Positions 49,947 through 62,998 of a stretch of DNA of 64,000 bases are shown here, piece by piece (within the stretch, counting starts at the first letter, position 1; every line of letters starts with the position of its first letter). Both the position numbers and the translations under genes were made by a program. The stretch is from assembly GCF_002078875.1 (NCBI RefSeq), contig NC_034409.1:105567250-105631249 (forward strand), in the 5' to 3' direction. Under the pieces are notes generated by a model. It was not told where the DNA came from and did no database searches. It worked only from the letters and a program-made list of their open reading frames with translations. This DNA comes from Numida meleagris (Eukaryota; Chordata; Aves; Galliformes; Numididae).

Positions 49947-50635
49947 ATCCTGAAGACTCAAAATGGAGAACAAAGAGGTCAAATGGTTGCAGTCCATTGC
50001 ATAAAAGTCTGTGAAGTGTCGAGTCTTGAAAGATAGCATAAATAGCTTCTTTGTGGCTTAATTTCAGTGCGTTCTATCTCTTTTGACCGCTGTTCTGGCT
50101 GGACTGAAGGAGGTGGGCATCACTTTCCATGGGCTAGACACTATTCAGAGACTGTCATGATGTTGCTCACTCCCAGCCCTTCACCCATCAGTGCCTCTGC
50201 TTTTCTGATGCTTCTCTTGGAATTTTAAGCCTTTAAAAGTCAGACTACTTGATGCTCTGGAGGTTCAGAGGCTTTCTCCATTCTCCCAAATGCACCAGAA
50301 TTCACTTAGGAGAACCCCTCCATCTGGTATGAAGTGTGTAGCAAACTAGAGGGAAGTAAGTCTGATCCCTTGGAGTCTAGTTGAGATCACTCACACCTAT
50401 AGCAGAGAACTCCAGCAACATTCCAATTGGGCTGAAGCAAACCAAACATCAGGAATCTTACCAAAAGATTTTCATTATGTCTGTAATTTTTAAATGTTTC
50501 TTATTTATCGTAACTAGGAAGCTAATGCAGCTGGAAATGTGAACATTGCTTTTTTTATTCCTAAAGATTGCCACATTAGTTGTACACTGTCTATGTAATA
50601 GTCGAACAAAATATGTGTGATCTATTGCACGGTAC

Positions 50636-50712
50636 CTGCTTTAGCAGGGGAATTGGAATCGATGATCTCTTGAGGTCCCTTCCAACCCCTGAAATTCTAT
50701 GATTCTATGATT
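50636..50712 (+). mobile_element. CR1 3'-end fragment, plus strand
   Basis: GATGATCTCTTGAGGTCCCT then TCCAACCCCTGAAATTCTAT and GATTCTATGATT form a classical CR1 3' end with its tail repeats. It is about 77 bp long and severely 5'-truncated. It lies in an ERG intron, antisense to ERG. Confidence 0.93.
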
Positions 50713-52009
50713 TTTACCCATATATTTCTTGTAGAGATCTCAAAGTAGCAAGGCCGTGGCTGTGACCATCATTCCTTGAATGTCATTCAAATTCACTTCA
50801 AAACACAGCTCCAGGAATACACCAAGAAAAAAATGATCTTGCTGAGGTAACCATGCTGAAGGTTACTAAAAGACTGAAAAAAAAGTGCTAACCAGCAAGA
50901 AGACAAATGTTTGCTTTTCATATGCCATGAGACTCAGTCTGGTCTCCATCCAGTTAGTCAGGACACTTCATTATTCAGTGCATCACTCTGCTGAGCTTCA
51001 GGAAAGAACTGTCAACATCATTGCAGAGGATACTTCAACATATTTGTCCACATATATCTTGACAAATAACTGAAATAATCACAGCTTGCAAAATTGGCCA
51101 CAGTTAGGACTCTTGCATATCTTAGCAACTGAAAAACTGCAAGAATATTAAGCAACATAATAGTAGCAGCAATATTTCAGAGAGGCACATCTCAGTTAGA
51201 GAGGAACCAGTAGCAAAACATTCCCTTCTGTTTGCAGGCTGCAGGTGTTGAGTCTATGCTGTGCATATCTAGTGGTTACTGAACACTCATATATGCCTTG
51301 ACAGTCTAATGCTGGAACTTCAGAAATATGCATGCTATTTTGCAGACCTAAGCAACAAACCTTCCAGTAGAGGTTTGCATGGAAGACAAGACACGCAGGA
51401 GTCCAACTAACTACTGAACCCCATTACCAAGCTTACTACCAGAAACAAGAATTTCTCAATTATGCTCTCATAGTGCACTGGAGTAGTCTGTTTGCTTATT
51501 ACAATGTATTACACTGCCCAAACTCAGGGAATAACCTAGGTAAATGGCTTTCATGCACTGTCTGATTTCACAGAAGCTCTTATGTTTTTAGCATGTTGAG
51601 AAGCAGACTGTGTTTTCTATCTGGATGGAAATGACGTGGTATAGTGATCCTTTCACCCTTCCACCCACTCTGCACCCAGTCAGTTTATGGGGTTAGGAAA
51701 CAGAAGTTGCTATTTATTTTGCTTGTTTTAGTTGAGGGTGAAATAGTCCAAAAATGAGTGAGAATGGTCATATAGGATCTGAGTGCCTGTAAATAGCCAA
51801 CTCTGCCACAGAACCTCAAAGAGCATGTTGAGGAGGTAGCTTCACTGTGGTATTTCCCAGATCATTCTCTTAACCCTGGGAAATTATGGCTCTTCCTGAT
51901 GCCCTGTATCACACTGCCACTCTTCCTCAAATCTACCTAAATGAGATTAGTAGATTTATCTGGAGAAATGCATTTGTTTGCGTGAAGATTTTTGTGTAGA
52001 GAGTCTAAC

Positions 52010-52161
52010 CTGCTGGCACGATAACTCTTCGTTCATTGGTAGTCATATTTGGAGGTGGAATGTGCTTCTCTTCCATGTAGCTTCCATAGTTCATCCCAAC
52101 ATTGTCTGAACCGCTAACCATTTTCCCTCCTTTTGCCACGCTGCAGTCATCAGGTGAATTC
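52010..52161 (-). CDS. ERG: ERG coding exon, 152 nt, upstream of the Pointed domain
   Basis: This is the most upstream ERG exon that I can find. It encodes 50 whole codons: [20 protein letters not shown], then [18 protein letters not shown], then [12 protein letters not shown]. It enters in phase 2 and leaves in phase 1, so it is not symmetric. The acceptor CTCTCTTCTTTGTCTAG is strong and the donor is CAG|GTTAGA. It equals in length the 152-nt exon of human ERG, which is a known TMPRSS2-ERG junction exon in prostate cancer. Skipping it alone would shift the frame. Confidence 0.97.
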
Positions 52162-53754
52162 CTAGACAAAGAAGAGAGAGGTGTGCTTTGATTATTATTC
52201 CAGTCCCTACGAATATCCTCAGCAAGGATGAGTGAGATAGGAAAAATAAATAAAGGGACTGGAGCATCAGGAGTGGGTTGTCATTGAAAAACTCAGTGCC
52301 TATTACCCAATGACTCTGCTGATTCCTTCAGCTGCTTCAGAAAAAATGACCAACCTCCACAGACAGTCTATTTTTATTTTAAGGAGATTGGTCTCCTTGT
52401 CTCCAAACCTATAAATGCTCTGATTTATTTCCAGAGACAGGGCTAGAATGAAGGCTTGTTCATGAGGTTGCTGAGCATCGCAACTGCAAGTCGCTGTGCT
52501 TCTCTCTCCAAGCATCTCACAGACAACTCAGCAAAACACAGAGATGCACTTAATGCATCAGATAAAAAAAAAAATATAACTAGTTGTCATTAGCCTTGGA
52601 CAGCTTTCCAGTTCCACTGCTGTCATTGTTTCACATGAGCCATACTTGATTGCACTTTATATAAAGCAGTGTAGACATATTTCTGCATATGGCCCACAGA
52701 AAAGAAACATTTACCAAAGCCATGATTCAAAATACCACACACATGACTGGAAAAACTTTTCAGCTCCTGACTAGCACAGTCTCTGTGGTACGATAGTCAA
52801 GAAAGGGAAATCTGCAGAGGATCTGCAACCAGACACCTCTTTAATTTTGGCTTTGCTTTCTGAATGGAGTCTCTAGCTTTAATATCCCACAGAGGGTTCC
52901 CTAATGGCATTTTAATTGCATCACAGTTTTCCTTCTGGCAGACAGAGACATATTTGTCCCTTAATTTAATGTCTACAATGTGTTCCATCAGAGAGAGAAA
53001 AATTGTTACAAAAATCAAAAGAAAGCACAGAGCTGTTGGGAATACCTTTAAATGCAAAGAGGTTGTTCGGCAATGGAAGAATGGTGTGACTTGGGCTTGA
53101 GTTTCTTTATTGATACTATATTACTAACAACCTTTCATTTAGTTCTGCCATTTAACTGCTGAAATTGCATTGTGGTCGTACTACACCAGCAGTTAGTTAG
53201 ATTGCTATGCTTCATTTCAATTCCTTGCAAACTAACTAATAAGCAGCCAAAGAACTGAGAGACCCTCCAAGGACCCAGACTCTTGAAAGGGTGCTTCAGG
53301 ATCTGCCTTCATTACCCAGCTCCAAATGTGTTTCACTAAGAGCCTCTTGCTCTCCTCGGCTTGGAAACCCCATCTCTTGCTGAAAGCATCAGGCAGCAGC
53401 ATCACTGAAAGCCAATCAATGTTCAGACTACAGGCCCTTTCCCAGAAGAGTTAGTAGAATGTTTGAGAGCAAAAGAGGAAAAGAAAGGTACAGTTCAGCC
53501 CACTGTCTGCTCAATACACATTAGAAGGACATGGCAGATATTTTATCCAATGCCCAAGAAACTCAGAAGCATTGACTGTTCAGAACTGCCATCAGTCAGG
53601 AACGAATGCAGCTATAATTGTTCCACATGTCTGTTTCAAAAATAACTAACATTTTGGAAGCTGAAAAGATTTAGTATACATCTTAAACAATGCAAATATA
53701 TTTTAAGTATATAATTTTTTTTCCAAGCAGTGTTACTACTCATTTTACCATGTT

Positions 53755-53822
53755 TTGTTAAGGTATATATATATGAAAAAAACAAGCAACCAACCACCAC
53801 CACCACCAAAAAACAACAAAAA
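53755..53822. repeat. Low-complexity AT / ACC / CAA stretch
   Basis: A short (TA)n run, then A-rich sequence with about four ACC trinucleotides and CAA units. It is an aged simple repeat without coding meaning. Confidence 0.75.
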
Positions 53823-56800
53823 TGTGCCGATGGTGTTCAGTTAAAAAAATACATATATGACAGAAATCATTCCAGAGGTAGTGTCATCTTCTCTAGGAGA
53901 AGGAACAGGGCCCTGAACGGTGCCTGGGAAATGCTGGCTGCACATACCTCTTTCAGGTATAAAATGTCTTGGGTGCTGCTCAACACACTACATATGAAAT
54001 CTGCCTTTTATAAGGATCCTACAATTACTCTGTCAGCCACAGAACTGAATAATAACCACAAGGGAAAATACAGTCAGCACATGGTCTTGCCTGTCACTGA
54101 GTGGTTGTGGATTTAGGCTTCCACCACAGAATGAGAATACTTCAGTGTTATTCTCTCAGGTTTAATTTCTCTATCCCACTACATACCTATAAATATAATT
54201 CTGGGATGCAGCTTATTTCTGTCAAAACAGAGCTAAGCAAAACAAAGTAACTTCTCTTTCAGACATAAATATGTTGAAAGTGAGCTTTTGAGATGATTGC
54301 TTGTGACTAAAATGTTGGCTTTTTCTGTTTACCTTTAGCAAGTAGAAATGGCATCTATGTGTGAGTCTGCGGACTAAATCAGGTACATTTGGAACCAATG
54401 GCCAATTCCTGCTCTTGTTTATACCTGTGCAATATCTATCCTGATTCCTAAGGTTTTGTGTTACAAAGAGAAAAGAAAGAGCAGTATGGCCCATTCACTG
54501 ACTTTCTGTATATTTTTTGGAAGCAGAGAGCTAACAGCATCCTTTGGCCTACCTGGCACAGTTACTTTATTTTATTGCTTTCTCTTTTTCCATGAAAAGG
54601 AACACGGGATAAAGGCATATCAAAATCCTGCTGCTGATGTGAAATACAGTATCAGTACTAGCTTACACCACTTCCATGGGCAATTGTGCATTAAAAACAC
54701 TCTTGTAAACACTGAGCAGTAAGTGATGTGAAAGACCCAGTAGCAGCAGACAGCTTTTGGCAGCCTGACAGGGCTGCTGAGCTGGTTCCCTGATACGAAT
54801 ATAAACAGACAGAGGGTGGGGTAGAAGATCATAAATGGGTTATAATTTTTCATTAAAACCCAGAAGGAAACAATCAAGAGTTTTGTCTTGCTGGTGTGCT
54901 GGGTGGACAAAAAGATCCCCAGTTCAGCAAACCTTCTGTGCTTAACTTTAAGAATGCACGCAGCTCTGTAGGAGCTAACACGACTACTTGGGTACTTCAA
55001 ATTGAGCGTGTGCTTATGTGTATCACTTAGCCAGGGCTCAATTCAGGTGGCTGGAGCTGACTTCTACAGCATAGAAAGCAAAACTGAAAATACAAGTAGA
55101 CATTAGAAAATCGTGGTTTTTGCCCAGAAGAACAAAAGAATGATTGTCTTCAAAGGTCTTTTTTTAGGACATTCTGTGAGCCTGTATTTCTGAACCACCA
55201 TGGGAGCAGGGGCAGTGGAAAAGCAGATTTTCAGAACCTGTGCCCAGCACAAAGGGTGCAGCTCTGCAGTGATTCATCCTTGGCTCCAGGTCTGAAATGA
55301 AACCTGAGATGTTTTTCTTCACAGCTGCATGTTATTTCTACCCTTTGTAAATATACTGTGTTATACCTGGAATTTACCCAAATAATAAGAAAAGAAAGTG
55401 TAAAGGCTATAGCCATGCTACCCAAGCGCACTTTATCCAGTCTTGAGCTGAGTCAGCTCTGATTGCTGATAAATGTTTGTCGAAGAAAGTATTTCTCCAT
55501 GGTCCCAGATCTGGAAGCCTTGCCTTCATTCAGGGTTAGTTAGAATCAAGGTGTTTAAATTTAGCACCCACTCCCACTCAAGATGATTGGCATTTTGCCA
55601 ACCACTGACTGATGAAAGCAGATGCAAGTTCATAAATAAGTGTATGAAACACATTTTTCCTCTTCACTTTGCTACTATTTTCCTCATGTGACATGAAACA
55701 CCTGTGTTGTTTTAAAATGCAAGGTGTAAGAAAAACAGAGATGAAGAATAAAAAAATTTACATAATCTCCGTGACATTCTTATAAATCCTTGTTTTTAAC
55801 ATTTCTGAATTTCAGAGATAAATAAATGAGAAAAACTGTGTATTGTAAATATCTACACAGTGTCTTCCTAAGTTAATTTAATATCCACAGCGTGGATAAC
55901 TTCTTTACAGAGTTACGTACAGAAAAGCGATCTCAGAATAGTAGAGGTGCATAGAAGCATCTTCAAAGAGATTTCCATGTGTTGTTCTCTGACCAGCCTG
56001 GGACTGATTAGGTCAGAGGAGATGCTGAGCTACCATAAATTCTTCTTCTGCAGACAAATGCTGACACCATCCTACAGGACACAGACCTCTTTGCTTTCCC
56101 CTCCTCACCCATTTTTTTAATGCCAACAATCTGAGAAAGAGGGGAATGGCCCCAGCAGGGCTACGGTGTCACCATTCCATCCTTACAAAGAAAAGGGAGA
56201 GCTATGCAAAGCCAGATCCCTCATGGAATTGAGGCCAGCATATGTAAATTCATAGTTAGCCAAAATGATATCATATAAGGGTCAGCTCATACAGAGTATA
56301 TTGCAAAGCATTCTCAGGCTCATGCCCACTCACTGCAGCTGCTCCAGCTGTAGTGCAATTGGCTGGTGCTTTCCCTCCAAAATGAGTTATCACTGGGAAA
56401 ATGGTCCGTGGAGAGATACTCCAAATCCCTGGGACTTCTTACTTTGAGGTACATTGTTGTTCCATAAAGCTCACTTCACACACTTCAGTCCAGAATGTCA
56501 ACTCAAAGAGTTACACACCTGCAGCCCTACGCTCTCCCCCCTAGCCCTCTACTCTCCCACTTCCATTCTTAGGAATCAGTGGGATTCCCATCTACTAAGA
56601 CCTGTCATCACAGCCACACATAAAGAGGGGTCCAGTGGGTCTCCCTTTGGCAACAATCTCTATCCCAACAGAGAGGACGAGCGCATAAAAGACATGAAAA
56701 TGCCCAAAAAAATGCATGTAGGTTAAATCATCCCTGGGGTGCACATACAAGGCCTCACACAACTGCTTAGTGAACTGTGCTAGGGGGCTGCTTCCCCAGC

Positions 56801-57546
56801 AAACACACAAATAAGCAAATAGGGTAGAAGGGTGGGTGGATGAGTAGCTTAGTGCCTGGCTGTGGCCTGAATCACCCCCGCTCCCTGTTGGGGTGGCCAT
56901 GTGAAAGGTGGTGCTCGCCCACAGGAAGGGGACAGTCAGGGTGGAGGGGTAGGAAGCCCCCTGGGATCAGCGCTGCCCACTAAAGCTGGCTAAAGCTGAT
57001 GCTGAAGCCATGGTGACAGTCTGTTTATCTTTGCTAGGAGGTGAGTGTCAAATGCAATCCTACGAAAACAAAAGTAATAAAGGAAAACTGAAGTCCTCCT
57101 GGGGCCACATGCTCATGGAGGTGCACTGCCCCATCCTGGACTATGTGGGGGCAACCAAACAGAGTTTTGACAGCCACAACAAACCAGGGCTGTGGAGAGC
57201 CTGTACTTAGGGCAGTCCCACACTAACACCCACTACAGCACCCAAAAGAGGGTCAGTACTGCTGGGGGCATGCCCCAGACCTCGTAGTGCTCAGGGCTGC
57301 ATGGCACACGGGTCCCTACGGGGTATCACGTAGAGTGCCTGGTTCCTTCCTTCAACAAAAGGAGAAAGCAAACACCACATACCAGCATGTGCACTTTGTT
57401 GGCTTTCTGTAAGCAAAACAAAACATGTTTGTTTATTGTGTATGCAGCAGCAGTTCATTTTCAATCTAACAATAACTTCTGCTAATTGAAGCAATCTTTT
57501 TTAATGCTTTTTTTTTTCTGTTTTTGTTTTTGCGTAACTTTCCCAG

Positions 57547-57717
57547 CTATCTTGCAGTCCACAGCTGCTTCAAGCCTTAAGGCCATCATGGCAAATTAAG
57601 GCAGTCAGCGTCTGGCTCACTAGAGGCCAGTCAAGCTATAAATATTACCAGCCTGGCTCTTAGTGTTCACAGTGTGGGGAAACAGCTGGTTTAAGTTTGA
57701 CTGCACGTTGTCATTCC
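57547..57717 (-). promoter_or_regulatory. Candidate intronic enhancer motif cluster (E-box, GATA, RUNX, ETS)
   Basis: On the minus strand CAGCTG (57567-57562) is followed after nine bases by AGATAG (57552-57547). This is the spacing typical of TAL1-LMO2-GATA composite sites, with TGTGG overlapping the E-box. About 110 bp away on the plus strand are TGTGGGG (57673-57679), a second CAGCTG (57683-57688) and CATTCC (57712-57717, GGAATG on the other strand, an ETS/TEAD-like core). ERG is known to be driven by intronic enhancers bound by these factor classes. Single motifs like these occur by chance in 64 kb, so this is only a hypothesis. Confidence 0.3.
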
Positions 57718-58824
57718 TCCATTAGTGCAAACACTTCAATATTTCTTATGTGTGAGGTTGGAGTGAAGAAAGGGAAAGAAGGGAATGGGGTCACTAAAAG
57801 CCAAAGCTAAGAAATGATGTTCTTTACATACATAATTTACAATTAGATTGCTGCCTGGGAGAACATTGAATTCTGATATGGTGATAGCTCGGCCAAAGCC
57901 ACAATGACTTCCCAGTTGGCCTATAACTTTCAGGACCTATTTTCTCTTGTTTTTCTTTTATTATTTTTATAGAAATTCTATTATAATGGTAATGGATTAC
58001 ATTTCTCAAATTGTATTTCATTTCAAGAACTTGTATTTGTGGTTTCATAAAATATGAAATACTGGGAGACAGGGCCCTTCCCAAGCCGCATGTGCCTTCT
58101 TTTGTGGGCAGGGATCATATAGAAAGTTAGCAAAGTAGAGAATGCCAAACATAAGCAGAAGTGACATCTTGTAAGGAAAACATAATCCCCCGTGTCTGTG
58201 GAATGTCTGCTGATTTTCATGATCAGTGTTATTGGACTGTGAGGCTGATGGGTGTGAAATGTATAGTCAAAGAAGATTAGCCACTTTTCTTTTTCCTGCT
58301 CGCATTCTCTTTTGTCTTGAAAATGCTGTTCCCAAGCTCCAAATTCTGAGCACACTCACTGATCCTACCCTGATCAAAACCAAACACCTATTAATGAAGA
58401 GAGAGAGGAGAGTTATTTCCAAACACACTGGTTCAGAGACAACCTATTTACTGTCAGAGCCTGTACTGTGCCAGCATGGGGGAGCACCACAACCACTGCC
58501 TCTAAATGCTCTAAACACAGTAAATACTGTACTGGAAATAAAACAGTAATGATAGGAACAGTCATAAATAATGATGGTGACTATAACTCTTGTGAGGTCC
58601 TATGTCAATGTTTGAAGGCTAATTTTATATTTCACTGCCCATATGAGAGCTTTTGGTTGCTTAGCACTTCGGAAATTTTGGCTTTCCCCATCTCCCTCTT
58701 GAACTCCTAAGTTTGAGCACACAATTTAAGCATCAGTGGTCAATCCAAAATATAGCCATGCTAATTAAGTATTAACATTACCCCAGGCTGGAAAGGTTCT
58801 TAAAACTCTTGCCTTGCCCTTGCC

Positions 58825-58857
58825 AGCTCAGAACCCCCCCAAAAGGGGTTCTGAGCT
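58825..58857. repeat. Perfect 13-bp inverted repeat (hairpin)
   Basis: AGCTCAGAACCCC (58825-58837) pairs perfectly with GGGGTTCTGAGCT (58845-58857) around the 7-nt loop CCCAAAA. After one mismatch three further pairs are possible. The stem is unusually stable for this AT-rich intron. Confidence 0.93.
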
Positions 58858-61829
58858 TGCAGGGCTAACAGGTAGCTATGATAGTGGTGAACTGGAGAGG
58901 GGGGTTATTTTTCTCCTTGGCAACATGTTTGCCTCAGGAACAGAGCCAAACCATGCACACACGCATAGGCACACTAATGTTAAGCTGGTGGATTTTCAGA
59001 GTGAAGAGGTACTTCTTAGAGTAGCCACACATAAAGCCCTGCATGAAGAAGATCATGAATTTGTAGTTTTTCCCGTCTGGTAGGCAGCCACCAACCACCC
59101 AGTCAGTGGGAAAAAAAGATTGTCAGTCTGAGATAACTAACACCATGTCCTTTTATACAAGATAAATGTTTCTTTATATAGGCAGCTCCAATAAGTGCAT
59201 TAGAAAAGCACAGCAAAGATCTCCCAGCTTTGCTGCGGACTGACACAGAGGCTGACTCAATCCTTGTTGAGCCTGAGGAGAAAATCCCATTGACTGCTAT
59301 GGGTTTTGGACCCTGCTTGTTTAGTCTGAGCTGAGGTTTACCAAAAATGTATGCTGGTGTTATGCGACCAGATGTGGATGGGATGGCACTGAGCCTCTGC
59401 GGCAGGGTTGTGCTCCAGTGATGGAAAAAGCCATGCCCTTGAAAAACAAGTGATGTTAAAGTAATTATTGCAGATCAATCCTGTTTCTTGATGTGCTAGT
59501 TGCACAGAGGGTGTGCAAATGCTCAAATTAGAGCCATCAGTATCATCCCACAGACTGGAGCATAATGCAAATGTGCCTTACCTAGCTTAAAGGACGCCAG
59601 CCTGCTTTCTGGGAACGGGATGGTTCTGTTGTGCTGGCAATGCAGAACTCCATATGGATGAATGCACATCCTTTGTGATTGGGCAAGTAAGCTGGCACAT
59701 AACTAGACTATGCAAGGTACCTCAAGTGCTACTCATTCCAATTCACTTTTTTGTACAGCATGAAATAGCAACCATTTAGGAGGGCTTACATCAAGTGGGG
59801 GCAAGAGGGGAAGAAAAAACAAGAGGCCACTCTGGACTCTGAAATTCCTTCTGTGTGTCGCACGCACTCAATCCAACTAGTTCAGAGGCTGTTTGATGAA
59901 AATATAGAACACTAACATGCAAAGAAAAATGGTATTTCCCAAAAGAGCCAGTACAAAAGATATATTGAGTGATAATTTCATTTTCGAATGGTTTTCAAGC
60001 AACAATTGGTAGCACTTAAAACAACATTTTGCACATGATTAAATCTTAATGACAACTAATTATTTTTGGCATTTCTTAAAACTTCTGCATCAGCCAAGCT
60101 GATGTTGGAGAACTTTTGCTATGCTTTCACTGTAGCTAACATTTAAAATGCTTTTGGAATGAAATCATCACACTGCTCGTGGCAAGTAAAATTTATCTGA
60201 GGTCTCAATAGGACCCTGCGTTCCACTCCAGACTCCCTCAAAAAAGAAAGATTACCTACCAGTAAATGTACAACTTCCAAGCTACATTCATGTATTCCCA
60301 CCCATGGGATGGTAGGAATATATGGGTAAGGTTTATCAGAACCCACTGAGTAATTCACAGACTTAAATGTTGTACCCAAGGCCTTGTGAGAGATTTCCAG
60401 ATAAGTGAATTTCACCCTAAATGCACAAAGTGAGTTGCATTCATTCATCGTAATGAAACTGGTTATTCTTAATTTGATAAAATATATAAAGAATGATTAA
60501 CAGTAAAGTAACACTGTGATGTAGGCAATCTCCAGATTTATATTACAGTGCCTCACTATAGCAGGATGAATCTTTTGGTCTAACTCAACAGCACTACTAA
60601 ACAGCTGGAAACAATATTATTACATTCAGGTGAAGGACTGATTATATGGTGGCACAAAAGGTCTCATTAGATTTATGTACCTGGAGGAAATATAAGGTCT
60701 GAACCAACATAATGGATTTGAAGAAACTGAATTTGATACTATGTGTGACAATCTACATTATAAATGCAACAACAGCAAGGTAAATGACAGCTTTAATTTC
60801 AACTTTTCTTGCTTTATTTAATTTAAGGTAGGCTTTTAGGCTATATTTTCTGGTGCTGTGCAGCAAATTTGTGCAGTTAATCCCTCTGCAGCACACTGGA
60901 AATAACCCTTTAATTTCATTCTAAAGTTATTTTCTTCAGTATTCACAGGAGTGCCAGTTCTGAGGCCATTATGATTTGAGATTTAATGTTGGGCAATTAC
61001 AGCCTAAGTACATCTGGGGAGAGTCTGAGCAGAGTGAGTACATTTCTGCCTTGAGTGGGTACTAAATTGTTGATGTGTAAGTGGTCCAGTACACTCCTAA
61101 AACTTTATATCCTGTTCCAGACAGCAGAATATATGGCCAGGAAGCAGCCTAACACAGAGGGAAGCAAGAGGGGGGTGGCAAAAAATGATGAAATGAGCCA
61201 TTCTCTGGTTGCTACTCTGTGGGGTCTGGCACCCTGTTTTGCATCCTCTGTGCATGGCATTATTCAGACTCAAGCTCATACATAGGAAGACAATTATGGA
61301 GGACCTTCAGATATCCTAGAGATAGCACTCTTGGGGCATAAGAATTTAATTTAAGGAAAGAAATGAGCAAGGTGGGGAAGGCAGATAACGTGCTGACAAA
61401 CAGCAGATAATCTGCCAGGAAAGCAATGAAACACCAACATACAAGTGGCAAAAGCTAGAAGGTACTTGCGGAAGGAACAAATGGTTTTCAGATTTATAAT
61501 TGATACATATATTGCACTGAACTGCAGTGTCTGAAGTATTGGCAGTCCTAATCAATATGAGACCATAATATTTTATATACTTGTTTAGGAATAATATGTT
61601 ACCAGTAAGTAAATTCATTGTATGCAAGGCTTGAATGATCCACACTTCTTATTACAACTGGCAGGAATATTGCATACTAAGAAGCATTACAATTCCTAAA
61701 GCATTATAACTCTACCCATAATATACACAGATACATATGAGTTTTTGAGTATATATATGTGTATACGAGAAATGTCACAACATACTTTTATTTTTTGCTT
61801 GGTAAGGTTAATTATCCTTTAAAACTATA

Positions 61830-61864
61830 ATATTATTATATAATATATTATTATATAATATATT
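61830..61864. repeat. 15-bp AT-only tandem repeat
   Basis: ATATTATTATATAAT occurs twice in direct succession (61830-61844, 61845-61859) plus a partial third copy. It contains only A and T and is partly self-complementary. Confidence 0.9.
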
Positions 61865-62224
61865 TTATTTTATTTTCAGGCATGTGTTAGGCCTTACAAA
61901 ATAATAGATTTCGGAAGAAATCATGTAATAAATATTTTTATTTGCATGTTAAGTATAAGCATTCAGTATATGCATGATTTTCTTTTCTTCCATTTATCTA
62001 TTCTTATCCCTGGTAGTCTCTAAATGACTTTTCTTTTTTTTCAACAAAATGTCTTGGAAATTGCAGTGAAGTATGAGATTTCCTGGTTTTCTCCAGTTAT
62101 CAACTCTGCAGTGCTCGGTCAGTAAGGGAGGCTGCTAAATCCAAGGCTAATACATGAAATCCTGATTTAGATGCTGTGAGTTATTATAGTCAATAAAGAA
62201 ATAATTACATTTATTTCTATTATA

Positions 62225-62428
62225 TCATAGAATCATAGAATCATTTGAGTTGGAAGGAACCTTTAAAGGCCATCTAGTCCAACCCCCCTGCAGTGAACAG
62301 GGCACCTACAGCTCCTTCAGGTTGCTCAGATCCCCATCCAACCTGACCTGGAGTGTCTCCAGGGATGGGGCATCCACCAACTCTCTGGGCAACCTGTGCC
62401 ACTACGGTTCTTGTAAAAAAAAATTTCT
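62225..62428 (-). mobile_element. CR1 LINE fragment, minus strand
   Basis: It starts with the doubled reversed tail ATCATAGAATCATAGAATCA, then GAGTTGGAAGGAACCTTTAA and CATCTAGTCCAACCCCCCTG. It continues through CTGACCTGGAGTGTCTCCAGG-like sequence to 'GGGCAACCTGTGCCACTAC' and a T/A-rich end at about 62428. It is 5'-truncated, about 200 bp long and lies in the same orientation as ERG. It appears younger (closer to the consensus as I remember it) than the copies at 7.2 and 19.1 kb and belongs to a different CR1 subfamily from them. Confidence 0.94.
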
Positions 62429-62721
62429 ATAGTCAACCAGAACATGCCCTTTATAAAACAACTCTTCTGATCAAGAACATCTTGCAGTTAAGAGTACCAG
62501 CCTGCATGTCCTCTTATGCAGAGCAACCCTCATGTTAACTGTCATGCTGCTTCATGTTGGGAAACAATGGTCACCACTGAGCTGCACACTTTCTAATGAT
62601 GGCCATAGTAAGCACCTTTGAATGATGCTATTTAGACAAAAATGAGGAACATAGTCTATATGCACTGCTCAGATGATTTACATTAAAGTCTAAGTCCTAA
62701 TGATAAGGTAGGTAGCCAGAA

Positions 62722-62745
62722 TATAAATAAATAAATATACATTTA
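62722..62745. repeat. (AAAT)n short microsatellite
   Basis: A few ATAAATAAATAAAT units in AT-rich intronic sequence. Confidence 0.7.
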
Positions 62746-62954
62746 TGTATACATATAATTTTATTTTGGAGAGAGGAACACAACATTGTATCTTTTTTTT
62801 TAAATGGACTTTATGAACTTTACACTGAGAAAAACTGTGAACAGTTGCCTTACATAAAATTCAGAAAAAATATTTAGTAGTAGTTTTAGGAAGCAGATGA
62901 AACTAATTTTGAATTAATATACAATTTGTCATCTTACCTGTGCATTTGATTAAC

Positions 62955-62998
62955 ACACACACATCAACAAACAAACAAAAAACACAACAAAAAAAATT
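62955..62998. repeat. CA / CAAA-rich low-complexity tract
   Basis: A short (AC)n run is followed by CAAACAAACAAA and an A-rich end. It is a simple repeat without gene context. Confidence 0.8.

Larger units (their letters stand above)
49004..52009 (-). other. ERG: ERG intron, 3006 bp
   Basis: It lies between the 152-nt exon and the Pointed exon. The donor CAG|GTTAGA is non-optimal at +3 to +5. The intron contains one clear and one probable CR1 3' end, both on the plus strand and therefore antisense to ERG. No other gene is seen. Confidence 0.9.

Noticed and set aside
60143..60448. 101-codon minus-strand frame in the upstream intron, sense to ERG
   Set aside because: No similarity to ERG N-terminal sequence or any domain that I recognise, and no convincing flanking splice context.
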